Of a DNA stretch of 64,000 nt, positions 1-7,849 are shown piece after piece. The position numbers and the translations under genes were made by a program. This DNA is from Psychrobacter lutiphocae DSM 21542 (GTDB lineage Bacteria; Pseudomonadota; Gammaproteobacteria; Pseudomonadales; Moraxellaceae). The notes below the pieces were generated by a model. The model worked only from the letters and a program-made list of their open reading frames with translations. It was not told where the DNA came from and searched no databases. Numbering within the stretch: position 1 is the first letter of the stretch; the number at the start of each line of letters is the position of its first letter. The DNA lies in assembly GCF_000382145.1 (NCBI RefSeq), contig NZ_KB907635.1:1-64000 (forward strand), written 5' to 3'.

Positions 1-263
1 CGGTGGTGGTAATGGACGGTGCATTATGGCATCAACCAAGCTTGAATCAGGGGAATGTCACTATGCTTAAATTACCACCGTATTCACCTGAGCTTAACCC
101 CTCTGAGAACGTATGGCAGTACCTGAAGCAAAATGAGTTATCTAATCGCTGTTATGAAAGCTATGAAGCTATTGTTGATGCCGCTTGTTTGGCTTGGAAT
201 AATCTGCTCAAACAGCCACAAAGAATTCGCACTTTAACCACTCGTGCTTGGGCTCAACTTTAA
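1..263 (+). CDS. IS630-family transposase, C-terminal part (cut by window edge)
   Basis: The reading frame is already open at the left edge, so this is the 3' part of a longer gene and its start is outside the window. The visible residues carry the end of a DDE_3 (IS630/Tc1-mariner-like) catalytic domain: an Asp in the VVVMDGALWHQ strand, then LPPYSPELNPSENVW, where the Glu of NPSEN is the third acidic catalytic residue. IS630 enzymes cut at TA dinucleotides and move the element by a DDE mechanism. The frame stops after RAWAQL. I cannot tell whether the whole element is intact, and I do not see an obvious inverted-repeat end in the following bases. Confidence 0.85.
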   Translation, partial: VVVMDGALWHQPSLNQGNVTMLKLPPYSPELNPSENVWQYLKQNELSNRCYESYEAIVDAACLAWNNLLKQPQRIRTLTTRAWAQL

Positions 264-381
264 TTATTGGGTTTGGTATAATAATATTGCCAAGTACGTC
301 AATCACTCCATACTGAAGTTTAAAAGTAAAAAACAGGCAAAGCTCAAAGAGGAATCATTAAAAAATAATTTAGTTGCATAA
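256..381 (+). pseudogene. Short open fragment after the transposase, no start codon
   Basis: In the frame one base away from the transposase, codons stay open from about 256 to a TAA at 379-381 and read NFNYWVWYNN then a Lys-rich tail ending in NNLVA. There is no ATG, GTG or TTG with a ribosome site. It could be a frameshifted C-terminal extension of the IS630 transposase or the tail of an older gene interrupted by the IS. I do not recognise the sequence. Confidence 0.3.
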
Positions 382-912
382 ATTTTAAAGAAGTTTTTAT
401 TGTTATTAATTTTAGTTTTTCTAAAATAATATGGTGTCGCTTACAATTTAATTGGAATTATTGTGTTCAAAGTCACTTAATTGATGTAAATTATTGTATA
501 CTTTATGAATAGTAATGTATTTGTTACTTGCAAAAAAAAGTAATTTATTCTTCCTTAAACTGTTCATGCTCATGTCGTAATGTACAGAATCACCCATTTT
601 TCTATCAAAAACAAAACCTTAGCTTAGCGACTAATTGTGATTTATTACGCTCAATTAAACGCTTACTTTGACATTGTACCAGTTAATAGTATTAAGAATC
701 ATCTAAGTCGAGTAGAAATAGAATTAGAAATAAAAATAGAGGGTGGGAAAGTAGGTAATAGGATAGATTAGAAAATAGGCAATAAACTAAGCACTAAACA
801 GGTCAGAAACTTGGCAGACAAGACGAACAGTCAAGCAGCCGTAACATCAGAATCAAGTGACACGCTGATGATGTTTAAGCTGGTTGGCTACACTGCATAA
901 AAGGATTTTTTT
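382..912. other. Intergenic, no gene seen
   Basis: About 530 bp of AT-rich DNA between the IS remnant and the BLUF gene. I see no convincing ORF, RNA gene or repeat family member. The last part (about 715-780) is purine-rich on the plus strand. An AGGA at 902-905, seven bases before the ATG at 913, is the likely ribosome-binding site of the BLUF gene. Confidence 0.5.
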
Positions 913-1554
913 ATGCCATTATATGAGCAACAAACCACAGCCCTGCTTGACCAAATTGACGAACTTACATTGGTTCGCATCGTGTATGTCAGTAGTTTAA
1001 GCCTCACCAATCGCCTTCAATCCAAAGTTTTTGAAGCCATTCAACATGATGCCCGTCATTATAATAAGGTGCATGGTATTACAGGGACACTTTGCTATGG
1101 CAACGGCTGCTTTTTACAATGTGTTGAAGGTGAAAAAATGGATTTGCTGCCAGTTTTGCAGAGTCTATTTGATGATAAGCGTCATAACACTACCAAGATA
1201 TTGTTGATTAAGCCCATAAAAGAACGCTTGTTTTCTAACTGGGGTGTGCGCTTATTGTTTTTAGAACGCTGGCTTTGGTCACCAGATACCAAAAAACAAG
1301 CAATTAGCCTAGCAGAGTTTATACCGCTGCGTCCTTATGACTGGAGTATTGAGTATACGGAACGCTTTTTAGTAACCGTGCGACAGCTAACTTCACCAGC
1401 ACACGCGCGTACCAATGGCATCCAGCTCAATGCCATTGGCAATCTGATGCGACACGTCTTGGGGCCGCATCAGGTGTTTATTTTCGTTCAAGGACTGCTC
1501 AGTATTTTGGCTATCATCTCCGTCTATTGCTTGTATACTAGTTTTTACATGTAA
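913..1554 (+). CDS. BLUF-domain blue-light sensor with C-terminal membrane anchor
   Basis: BLUF proteins bind FAD and sense blue light. The domain runs from about residue 19 to 115. The residues that matter in the BLUF prototype AppA are visible: Tyr25 (in IVYVSS), Asn51 (RHYNKVHGITG), Gln69 (GCFLQCVEGE) and Trp110 (LFSNWGV), with the same Asn-Gln spacing of 18. The position of the usual Met two residues after Trp is Val112. The middle (115-180) matches nothing I recognise; there is no EAL, GGDEF or cyclase domain. The last ~28 residues (FIFVQGLLSILAIISVY and on to the end) form one hydrophobic segment, so the sensor is probably tethered to the inner membrane with its C-terminus at or in the bilayer. 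It stands alone, so its output partner is unknown. An AGGA lies seven bases upstream. Confidence 0.9.
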   Translation: MPLYEQQTTALLDQIDELTLVRIVYVSSLSLTNRLQSKVFEAIQHDARHYNKVHGITGTLCYGNGCFLQCVEGEKMDLLPVLQSLFDDKRHNTTKILLIKPIKERLFSNWGVRLLFLERWLWSPDTKKQAISLAEFIPLRPYDWSIEYTERFLVTVRQLTSPAHARTNGIQLNAIGNLMRHVLGPHQVFIFVQGLLSILAIISVYCLYTSFYM

Positions 1555-1592
1555 GCCAAGTTTTACGTATAAGCCAAGTTTTACGTGTAAGC
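1550..1592. repeat. Direct repeat, 18-bp unit, at end of BLUF gene
   Basis: The unit GTAAGCCAAGTTTTACGT (second copy with A for G) is repeated about 2.5 times, starting inside the BLUF stop region and running up to the convergent dehydrogenase gene. It occupies the whole space between the two genes. Confidence 0.75.
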
Positions 1593-1599
1593 CAACGCC

Positions 1600-3111
1600 C
1601 TAAAGATCAAAGATTTTGCCACGGTTCATGATGCCGTTCGGATCAAATACCTGCTTAATCTGTTTTAAATATTCAATCTCAGTCTCGCTACGGCTATAAG
1701 CTAGGTAGGGCTTTTTGGTCATACCGACACCGTGTTCTGCTGAGACCGAACCGCCGTATTTTTGTACGGTTTGGAAAACCAGGTCGTTAACGCTTTGGCA
1801 TTTTTCAAAGAACTCATCTTTGCTTAAGTTGTCAGGCTTTAAGATATTAAGATGTAAGTTGCCATCACCGATGTGACCAAACCAGCAGATTTCAAAGTCT
1901 GGATAATTGGTGGTAACCACTTGTTCGATGTCTTTAATAAAATCAGGGACATAGCTAATAAGCACTGACACATCATTTTTGTATGGGGTAAAGACAGAGA
2001 TGGTCTCTGAAATATACTCACGCAGCTTCCACAGCTCAGCGGCTTGTGCTAAGTTTTGGCTCATGACACCATCGACAAGCCAGCCGCTTTCCATACACTG
2101 TTCAAATATAGCCATCGCCTTGTCCATGATAGGCTCATAAGGGGCTTCAAGCTCAAGTAGGGCATAGTATTTAGTACGGGTTTCAAATGGCTCTTGCACA
2201 TGACCGGTGGCCATCAGCTTCTCAATAGCGACTTCATCAAAGAATTCAAAAGCGGTCAAATCAAGCTGAGACTGGAAAGCAGACAGTACATTCATCACAT
2301 GCTCAAACTCTTCCATGCCAAATACCATGACGGTTAAATCTTGTGGTGGACGATCAAGCTTGATCTGGGCTTTGGTGACGATACCAAGCGTGCCCTCAGC
2401 GCCAATAAATAGTTGGCGTAAGTCGTAGCCAGTAGCGTTTTTAATCATGCCACGATTTAGCTCGAGGATATCACCTTTACCAGTGACTACGGTCAGACCT
2501 AGCACCCAGTTGCGAGTCATACCGTAGCGAATCACTTTAATACCGCCAGCATTGGTACCGATGTTACCACCAATTTGGCTTGAGCCAGCTGAGGCAAAAT
2601 CAACTGGATAATATAAGCCTTTGTCCTCAGCAAATTGTTGTAGCTGTTCGGTGATGACACCAGCCTCAATCTCAACCAGTCTGTCGGCAGGGAAAAACTC
2701 ACCGATTTTGTTCATTTTATCCAAGCTCACCACGATTTCACCATTACTGGCGACAGCACCAGCAGACAAACCGGTGCGTCCGCCACTTGGGGTCACCACT
2801 ATATTGTGTTGGTTGGCAAGTTGGACAATCGCTTGAACTTGCTCGGTAGATTTAGGAAACACAATAGCAGAAGGTGCTGGTGCAAAGTGTTTGGTCCAGT
2901 CTGCTCCCCAATATTGCAAGCTGTCGTCATCTGTCTTAATTTGGCTGTCATCAAAGCCGTGTTGCTCACTTAGCGTTTGTAATAAAGCGTTTAGTTGAGC
3001 TGGCTTAGTAGCGACAGATGCAAGCTGTGGGGTGTTTATATCGGCTTGATGTGCGCCATGAGCCAATTCATGTGCTGGGGTGGTGTTGGGAGTTGCGTTT
3101 GATGCAGTCAT
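1600..3111 (-). CDS. D-2-hydroxyglutarate dehydrogenase (FAD-binding, GlcD/DLD family)
   Basis: A 503-residue FAD-dependent 2-hydroxyacid dehydrogenase. The PCMH FAD-binding domain contains PSGGRTGLS at 108-116 and a long SSQIGGNIGTNAGGIK stretch. The C-terminal FAD-oxidase domain carries HIGDGNLH at 413-420 and SAEHG at 457-461, typical of the metal and substrate pocket. The sequence closely resembles Pseudomonas D2HGDH as I remember it. The first ~55 residues are a poorly conserved extension compared with the usual ~460. The gene lies head to head with serA. In Pseudomonas that pairing lets D2HGDH oxidise the D-2-hydroxyglutarate made when SerA reduces 2-oxoglutarate, which pulls the unfavourable SerA reaction forward and feeds electrons to the respiratory chain. 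AGAGG precedes the ATG. D-lactate or glycolate dehydrogenase is the alternative reading. Confidence 0.85.
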   Translation of the reverse strand: MTASNATPNTTPAHELAHGAHQADINTPQLASVATKPAQLNALLQTLSEQHGFDDSQIKTDDDSLQYWGADWTKHFAPAPSAIVFPKSTEQVQAIVQLANQHNIVVTPSGGRTGLSAGAVASNGEIVVSLDKMNKIGEFFPADRLVEIEAGVITEQLQQFAEDKGLYYPVDFASAGSSQIGGNIGTNAGGIKVIRYGMTRNWVLGLTVVTGKGDILELNRGMIKNATGYDLRQLFIGAEGTLGIVTKAQIKLDRPPQDLTVMVFGMEEFEHVMNVLSAFQSQLDLTAFEFFDEVAIEKLMATGHVQEPFETRTKYYALLELEAPYEPIMDKAMAIFEQCMESGWLVDGVMSQNLAQAAELWKLREYISETISVFTPYKNDVSVLISYVPDFIKDIEQVVTTNYPDFEICWFGHIGDGNLHLNILKPDNLSKDEFFEKCQSVNDLVFQTVQKYGGSVSAEHGVGMTKKPYLAYSRSETEIEYLKQIKQVFDPNGIMNRGKIFDL

Positions 3112-3378
3112 GGAAGCCTCTAATAAAAAACCAGATAAATAACAAAATAAGTGGTGATGGCCATCACAGTACGATGGTAACAGATAATGCAGCCAGTCTA
3201 AGCTAGGCTAATTTATATTAATTAAAAATAGCGGTAGCTCATTTTTTATTATATATCCATCTATTATAGCCATAATTGACGTATAGTCATAATGGACATG
3301 CGCTTATTCACAATTTATTGTGCCAAAACCATTTAATTTGTTATAAGATAGTCGTATTACGATACCTTTGATAATGCG

Positions 3379-3418
3379 GTCTAAGCATGGTGGTTTGGGT
3401 CTAAGCATGGTGGTTTGG
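3379..3418. repeat. Perfect 20-bp tandem duplication between divergent genes
   Basis: The unit GTCTAAGCATGGTGGTTTGG occurs twice back to back (3379-3398 and 3399-3418) in the 527-bp divergent region between the dehydrogenase gene and serA. It may be a doubled regulator site or a simple duplication. Confidence 0.85.
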
Positions 3419-3512
3419 AAGGTATGTCTTAGTAATACTGAGGCTAAAGGGCAGTATTACAAAATGTTAAACTGTCTGTTAATTTTTGCGCATATCCTTT
3501 AAGCTAGCATTT

Positions 3513-3580
3513 TGTCAGTGAATTGCTGACATGCGAAAGCCAGCATCCTGCTATCTTATGCTGCAAGTATAAGATAGCAG
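3513..3580 (+). promoter_or_regulatory. Two hairpins in the serA leader
   Basis: Just upstream of serA there is a small hairpin (TGTCAG/CTGACA, about 3513-3531) and a strong one: CTGCTATCTTAT at 3548-3559 pairs perfectly with ATAAGATAGCAG at 3569-3580 around a 9-nt loop. The larger stem ends 58 bases before the serA ATG. No U-run follows, so it is not a normal terminator. It could be an operator palindrome or a 5'-UTR structure. Confidence 0.5.
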
Positions 3581-3638
3581 TCGGCGCAGGTAGGTTTGTA
3601 ATTTTATTAAATAAATAAGTCTTAAAAAGGGCATAGAT

Positions 3639-4865
3639 ATGGCGTTATCGCTTGGAAAAGATAAGATTCGTTTTTTATTACTAGAAGGCGTGCATGACAA
3701 TGCGCTAAAAGTATTAAATGCCGCAGGTTATACCAATATTGAGTATTTGTCTCATGCGCTAGATCCAGATGATCTGGTCGAAAAAATTAAAGATGCGCAC
3801 TTTATTGGTATTCGTTCACGCACCCAGTTAACCCGTGACGTGCTTGAAAAAGCAGAAAAACTGATTGCGATTGGCTGTTTTTGTATTGGTACCAACCAAG
3901 TTGACTTAGAAGCCGCTCGTGAATTTGGTATTCCTGTATTTAACGCACCTTACTCAAACACCCGTTCAGTGGCTGAGCTGGTATTGGCTGAAGCTATCAT
4001 GCTGTACCGTGGAATCCCTGAAAAAAATGCGGTCGTTCATCGTGGCGGCTGGGGTAAATCTGCGAAAAACTCACACGAAGTCCGTGGTAAAGTGATGGGT
4101 ATCGTCGGCTATGGTTCAATCGGCTCGCAGCTGTCTGTGTTGGCAGAAGGCTTAGGTATGAAGGTCATTTACCATGATGTCGTCACCAAACTGCCTTTAG
4201 GTAATGCGGTACAAGTAGGTAGCCTTGAAGAGTTGCTACAACAGTCTGACATCGTCACTTTACACGTGCCAGATGTGCCAAGTACCCGTTATATGATGAA
4301 AAAAGAGCAATTTGATCAGATGAAAGAAGGTAGTTATTTTATCAATGCTGCACGTGGCACTTGTGTTGAGATTGATGATTTAGCTGCGGCACTTGAATCT
4401 GGTAAGCTGTTAGGTGCTGCGGTAGATGTGTTTCCAAAAGAGCCAAAATCTGCAGATGAAGAATTTGAGTCGCCCCTGCGTAAGTTTGACAATGTTATCT
4501 TGACCCCACATATTGGTGGCTCAACCCAAGAAGCACAAGCTAACATTGGTCTAGAAGTGGCTGAGAAATTTGTGAAGTACTCAGATGCGGGTGATACCAC
4601 AACATCGGTGAACTTCCCTGAAGTCAGCATCCCTGTAAAAGAAGGCTCACACCGTCTATTACACATTCACAAAAACGTACCAGGCGTGTTGTCGCAAATT
4701 AATAACTCATTTGCTTCAGCTGGTATTAACATTTTAGCGCAAAGCTTAATGACTGAAGGTGAAGTGGGTTACTTAGTGATGGATGTAGACAACCGTAACT
4801 CAAAAGAAGCGCTGGATAAGCTAAGAGATATTAAAGAGACAATTCGAGTGCGTGTGTTGTTCTAG
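3639..4865 (+). CDS. serA: D-3-phosphoglycerate dehydrogenase
   Basis: This is the first enzyme of phosphorylated serine synthesis: it oxidises 3-phosphoglycerate to 3-phosphohydroxypyruvate with NAD in the cytoplasm, and in this enzyme type it can also reduce 2-oxoglutarate. At 408 residues it matches the E. coli-type SerA. It has an N-terminal catalytic half, a Rossmann NAD motif GYGSIGSQL near residue 157, the catalytic Arg in INAARG and His in TPHIGGSTQEAQ, and a C-terminal ACT domain (from about 335) where serine normally binds for feedback inhibition. AAAAGGGC precedes the ATG. It is divergent from the D-2-hydroxyglutarate dehydrogenase gene, its functional partner, and is followed by a clear terminator. 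Confidence 0.96.
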   Translation: MALSLGKDKIRFLLLEGVHDNALKVLNAAGYTNIEYLSHALDPDDLVEKIKDAHFIGIRSRTQLTRDVLEKAEKLIAIGCFCIGTNQVDLEAAREFGIPVFNAPYSNTRSVAELVLAEAIMLYRGIPEKNAVVHRGGWGKSAKNSHEVRGKVMGIVGYGSIGSQLSVLAEGLGMKVIYHDVVTKLPLGNAVQVGSLEELLQQSDIVTLHVPDVPSTRYMMKKEQFDQMKEGSYFINAARGTCVEIDDLAAALESGKLLGAAVDVFPKEPKSADEEFESPLRKFDNVILTPHIGGSTQEAQANIGLEVAEKFVKYSDAGDTTTSVNFPEVSIPVKEGSHRLLHIHKNVPGVLSQINNSFASAGINILAQSLMTEGEVGYLVMDVDNRNSKEALDKLRDIKETIRVRVLF

Positions 4866-4897
4866 TTGACCCGTTTGGTCAAAAATTATGAAGTGAA

Positions 4898-5005
4898 TAA
4901 GCGTTAAACTAAGCATTAAACTAAGCATTAAACAAAGCGTTAAACAAAGCGTTAAACAAAGCGTTAAACAAAGCGTTAAACAAAGCGTTAAACAAAGCGT
5001 TAAAT
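4898..5005. repeat. Nine tandem 12-bp repeats after serA
   Basis: Nine contiguous 12-bp units of the form (A/T)AAGC(G/A)TTAAAC. The first three are the TAAGC variants and the remaining six are near-identical AAAGCGTTAAAC. The array begins 33 bases after the serA stop and ends just before the terminator hairpin, so it lies in the serA 3' UTR. It has no spacers and is not CRISPR. Its clean sequence suggests recent slippage expansion. Confidence 0.9.
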
Positions 5006-5010
5006 GAAAG

Positions 5011-5037
5011 AAAAGCTGGCCGTGTGCCAGCTTTTTT
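5011..5037 (+). terminator. Rho-independent terminator of serA
   Basis: AAAAGCTGGC (5011-5020) pairs with GCCAGCTTTT (5026-5035) around the loop CGTGT, and the 3' arm runs on into a T-run. Confidence 0.9.
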
Positions 5038-5123
5038 ATGGCTAACTTTTTATTACTGGTATTTTTTACCACTAATAATAAACTCATAATAAATAGTGTT
5101 GCGAATAATAATGTTACTATGCG

Positions 5124-5402
5124 CCAATCTCAACTTAAAATACAGTCGGTGGCTTATGCGGGATTTGACTCCCTTCCTTTTCTTTAGCCAAGCACAGCTT
5201 GGCTCTTGCGAAGCTAAAAAGCTCCCCCAGAGCTTTTCTTAACGCTTCTCAGGGCTGGGGATGGATTCTCAACGGGCATCAAAAAATCCCCCTTTGAGAA
5301 AGGGGGACTTGCCCTCTGTTTTAATATATTGCAATAAATAAGCTAAAGAGACAGCTAATAAATCAGTTATTAATGTTGTCAGCTATTTATGTTGAGATTG
5401 GG
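5124..5402. mobile_element. Composite palindromic repeat (119-bp family ends with internal elements)
   Basis: The ends, CCAATCTCAAC (5124-5134) and GTTGAGATTGG (5391-5401), are inverted repeats like those of the 119-bp family at 16144, 19794 and 48340. Inside are a degenerate GTCGGTGGCTTATG stem arm, the 100-bp dispersed repeat (5167-5266), and a separate hairpin CCCCCTTTGAGAAAGGGGG (about 5287-5305). It looks like a nest of small elements inserted into each other. No protein is encoded. Confidence 0.6.
5167..5266 (+). repeat. 100-bp dispersed repeat, copy 1 (perfect inverse of 18471-18570)
   Basis: All 100 bases are the exact reverse complement of 18471-18570. The repeat contains two hairpins, AGCCAAGC-ACA-GCTTGGCT and AAGCTC-CCCCA-GAGCTT, giving a REP-like or MITE-like structure. 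Perfect identity over 13 kb of separation points to recent copying. Confidence 0.9.
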
Positions 5403-5482
5403 GTATCACTATATTTTTTTATATAATAATATAAGAACAAAATATATTAATAATGAATAATGAATAAAAGGAGCAATAGGCT

Positions 5483-6400
5483 ATGTGTGCCATGCAAGTA
5501 ACCTCTTTTTTGCATCAAGATACCGAGACCTACACCCATGTACTAACAGATACTGATAACCAGCTTTGTGCCATTATAGATCCTGTTCTGGACTATGACT
5601 TTAAGTCTGGACATACGGCAACAGATTCAGCTGATGAGGTGGTTGACTTTGTACGTCATCAAGATTTAACGGTGAGGTATATTATTGAGACCCATGCCCA
5701 CGCAGATCACCTGTCTGCTGCCCAGTATCTAAAACACGCTTTGGGTGGTGAGTTGGTGATAGGTAAGCACATCATGCAAGTTCAAAAAATGTTCAAAGAT
5801 GTGTTTAATCTGGATATGAGCTTTAAGACAGATGCCAGTCAATTTGATATGCTGACCGAAGACGGCTCGCAGTTTATGTTAGGCGATATTGAACTGACAG
5901 TCATGCATGTACCAGGGCATACACCAGCAGATATGGCTTATATTGCAAGGCAGACAGCGTCAGATACAGGTATAGATAATAGAGATAACAGTGACATACC
6001 GTTAGCTATTTTTGTTGGCGACACTTTATTTGCCCCCGATGTGGGTACTGCCAGATGTGACTTTCCTGGTGGTGATGCACATCAGATGTATCACTCTATT
6101 CAAAAGATTTTATCGTTGCCAGATAATACGCAGATATATCTGTGCCATGACTATCCACCTGAAGGGCGCACACACTCTGCCATCACGACAGTGGCTGATC
6201 AGAAGCGGCATAATATTCATGTGAAACAAGGAATCAGTGAGGCGGAGTTTGTGAAGATGCGCACGCAGCGTGATGCCACTTTGGATATGCCAAGACTGAT
6301 CATCCCTTCGGTACAAGTAAATATTCGAGCAGGCAAGATGCCTGAACCAGAGAGTAACGGAGTGCGCTATTTAAAAGTTCCGTTAAACACGCTGCGCTAA
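5483..6400 (+). CDS. Metallo-beta-lactamase-fold hydrolase, persulfide dioxygenase-like (ETHE1/Blh type)
   Basis: A 305-residue MBL-fold protein. The metal motif THAHADH (His71, His73, Asp75, His76), VPGHTPADMAY, VGDTLFAPDVG and LCHDYPPEG follow the ETHE1 and bacterial Blh pattern rather than glyoxalase II. ETHE1-type enzymes use iron and O2 to oxidise glutathione persulfide to sulfite; some Blh proteins protect against sulfide. It is slightly longer than typical (about 290), partly through an inserted loop around 160-175. AAGGAG at 5468-5473 sits nine bases before this ATG, favouring it over the ATG nine bases further on. It stands alone with no rhodanese or transporter partner nearby. Confidence 0.82.
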   Translation: MCAMQVTSFLHQDTETYTHVLTDTDNQLCAIIDPVLDYDFKSGHTATDSADEVVDFVRHQDLTVRYIIETHAHADHLSAAQYLKHALGGELVIGKHIMQVQKMFKDVFNLDMSFKTDASQFDMLTEDGSQFMLGDIELTVMHVPGHTPADMAYIARQTASDTGIDNRDNSDIPLAIFVGDTLFAPDVGTARCDFPGGDAHQMYHSIQKILSLPDNTQIYLCHDYPPEGRTHSAITTVADQKRHNIHVKQGISEAEFVKMRTQRDATLDMPRLIIPSVQVNIRAGKMPEPESNGVRYLKVPLNTLR

Positions 6401-6589
6401 TGATTTAACATAAATCATCGTATCTTCTATCTTTAAGCTACTGCTAAGATTTTCTCAGATGATTTTAATAATCTGTAAGGTATTGACCTTAACCAACTTA
6501 GATTTTTACTCAGTCTGAGATGATTTTAGCTATTAGTAGTAGTCACGTATCAACTATAAACCGCTCCTAATTTTGTAAAACATTTAAAG

Positions 6590-7648
6590 CTAGTGATGAT
6601 GGTGATGCCCATGTGAGTGATTGCCTCGCTTCGCATCTTCTAATGAGCAGACAATGGCTTCAAGTCGGTTGTGGGGGTGCTCAACAGATTCCACCTGTAT
6701 GGTGGTATGGCTAATACCCAGCTTTTCCAAGCTTAATTCTAGGCTATGAATCAATTCACTGGCTTCCAAAATGCGCATGTCACTATCGACCACCACGTGA
6801 CACGATAAGGCGTGCAAGCCACTGGTAATACTCCAAACGTGTAAATCGTGCACCGCAATAATGTCTTTATGACCCAAAATAGTTTGCTCTACTTCTGATA
6901 AAGATATCTCTTCAGGAGTTCCTTCCATTAAAATATGAGCTGAGGCTTTAACCACACGATAGCCACTAACTAAGATTAAAACTGCTACAATGATGGAGGC
7001 TACTGGATCAGCCCACCACCAGTCCATCCAAATCATAGCTAATGCCGCAACGATGGCAGCAACCGAGCCTAGCAGATCACCCAATACATGCAGATAGGCA
7101 CTGTGCATATTGAGGTTTTTTTCATCGGATAAGGGATCATCGTGATGATGGTGATTGCTACCACTATGAAGTAGCCACGCCACCACTAAGTTGACAATTA
7201 ACCCTATCGTGGCGATGATTAACATCCCATGAGATGCGACCTCAGGTGGTGAGGTAAAGCGATCTATGGCTTCCCAGACAATCATTACCGAAATAATAAT
7301 TAAAGTCGCGCCATTAGCACCAGCGACTAAGATTTCGAAGCGTTTGTAGCCAAAGGTTTTTTCGTCACTGGCTTGCTTTTCACCGATCTTAAATGCCAAT
7401 AAGGTTGCGCCTAAGGCAGCTGCATCTGAGAGCATATGACCGGCATCCGAGAGCAAGGCCAAGCTATGGGTGAGTAAGCCACCGATAGCCTCAACTAACA
7501 TAAAGAATGTAATTAATAAAAAAGATATTAACAAGAGACGTTTTTCTTTACTTAGATCTCTAATTTCTGGATCGTCATGAAAGTGAGGCGGATCATGCTC
7601 TATGAGTGGATCTGCTGTGTGATCTTGATGTGAGTGATTAGCGGACAT
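6590..7648 (-). CDS. Cation diffusion facilitator, Zn/Co/Cd efflux (CzcD/ZitB-like)
   Basis: An inner-membrane proton-coupled exporter of Zn(II) and related metals. Six membrane segments are visible. The transport-site residues are His71 and Asp75 (DAGHMLSD) in the second segment and His187 and Asp191 (HVLGD) in the fifth, the HxxxD pairs of zinc-type CDF proteins. His-rich stretches at the N-terminus, between segments 4 and 5 (HHHH at 166-169) and at the very C-terminus (GHHHHH) probably collect metal. A cytoplasmic ferredoxin-like domain follows segment six. It is 352 residues, slightly long for the family because of the His tails. GGGAGG precedes the ATG. No linked metal regulator is seen. 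Confidence 0.92.
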   Translation of the reverse strand: MSANHSHQDHTADPLIEHDPPHFHDDPEIRDLSKEKRLLLISFLLITFFMLVEAIGGLLTHSLALLSDAGHMLSDAAALGATLLAFKIGEKQASDEKTFGYKRFEILVAGANGATLIIISVMIVWEAIDRFTSPPEVASHGMLIIATIGLIVNLVVAWLLHSGSNHHHHDDPLSDEKNLNMHSAYLHVLGDLLGSVAAIVAALAMIWMDWWWADPVASIIVAVLILVSGYRVVKASAHILMEGTPEEISLSEVEQTILGHKDIIAVHDLHVWSITSGLHALSCHVVVDSDMRILEASELIHSLELSLEKLGISHTTIQVESVEHPHNRLEAIVCSLEDAKRGNHSHGHHHHH

Positions 7649-7675
7649 AAACTCTCTATACCTCCCAATAAGTTT

Positions 7676-7848
7676 TAGGGCGTGTTTGCATTTCGTGCAA
7701 TGACATTAAAATGGGCTAAACATAGCTAAATCTCATCATACAGCGTCAAATAACAGATTAATATCATGATATTATCTGCGTTATTTTCTTCGTCTGACTG
7801 CGGCTTATCTTATTGTTATCACTATTTTCAAAATGAAGCTACGCCCTA
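7676..7848. mobile_element. MITE-like element with TAGGGCGT / ACGCCCTA ends
   Basis: A 173-bp noncoding segment bounded by perfect 8-bp inverted ends (TAGGGCGT at 7676, ACGCCCTA ending at 7848), with similarity extending inward. Its right end lies one base from the priA stop codon. Sequence just inside the left end resembles 31611-31730, and the ends resemble a 60-bp version at 55124-55183. Confidence 0.6.
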
Positions 7849-7849
7849 G

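Noticed and set aside
4898-5005. Possible CRISPR array
   Set aside because: Repeats are contiguous with no spacers and no cas gene is present; the same holds for the arrays at 48825, 49538 and 51594.
4821-5087. Minus-strand ORF with LCLT repeats
   Set aside because: It is the 12-bp repeat array read antisense, with no ribosome site and no other homology.
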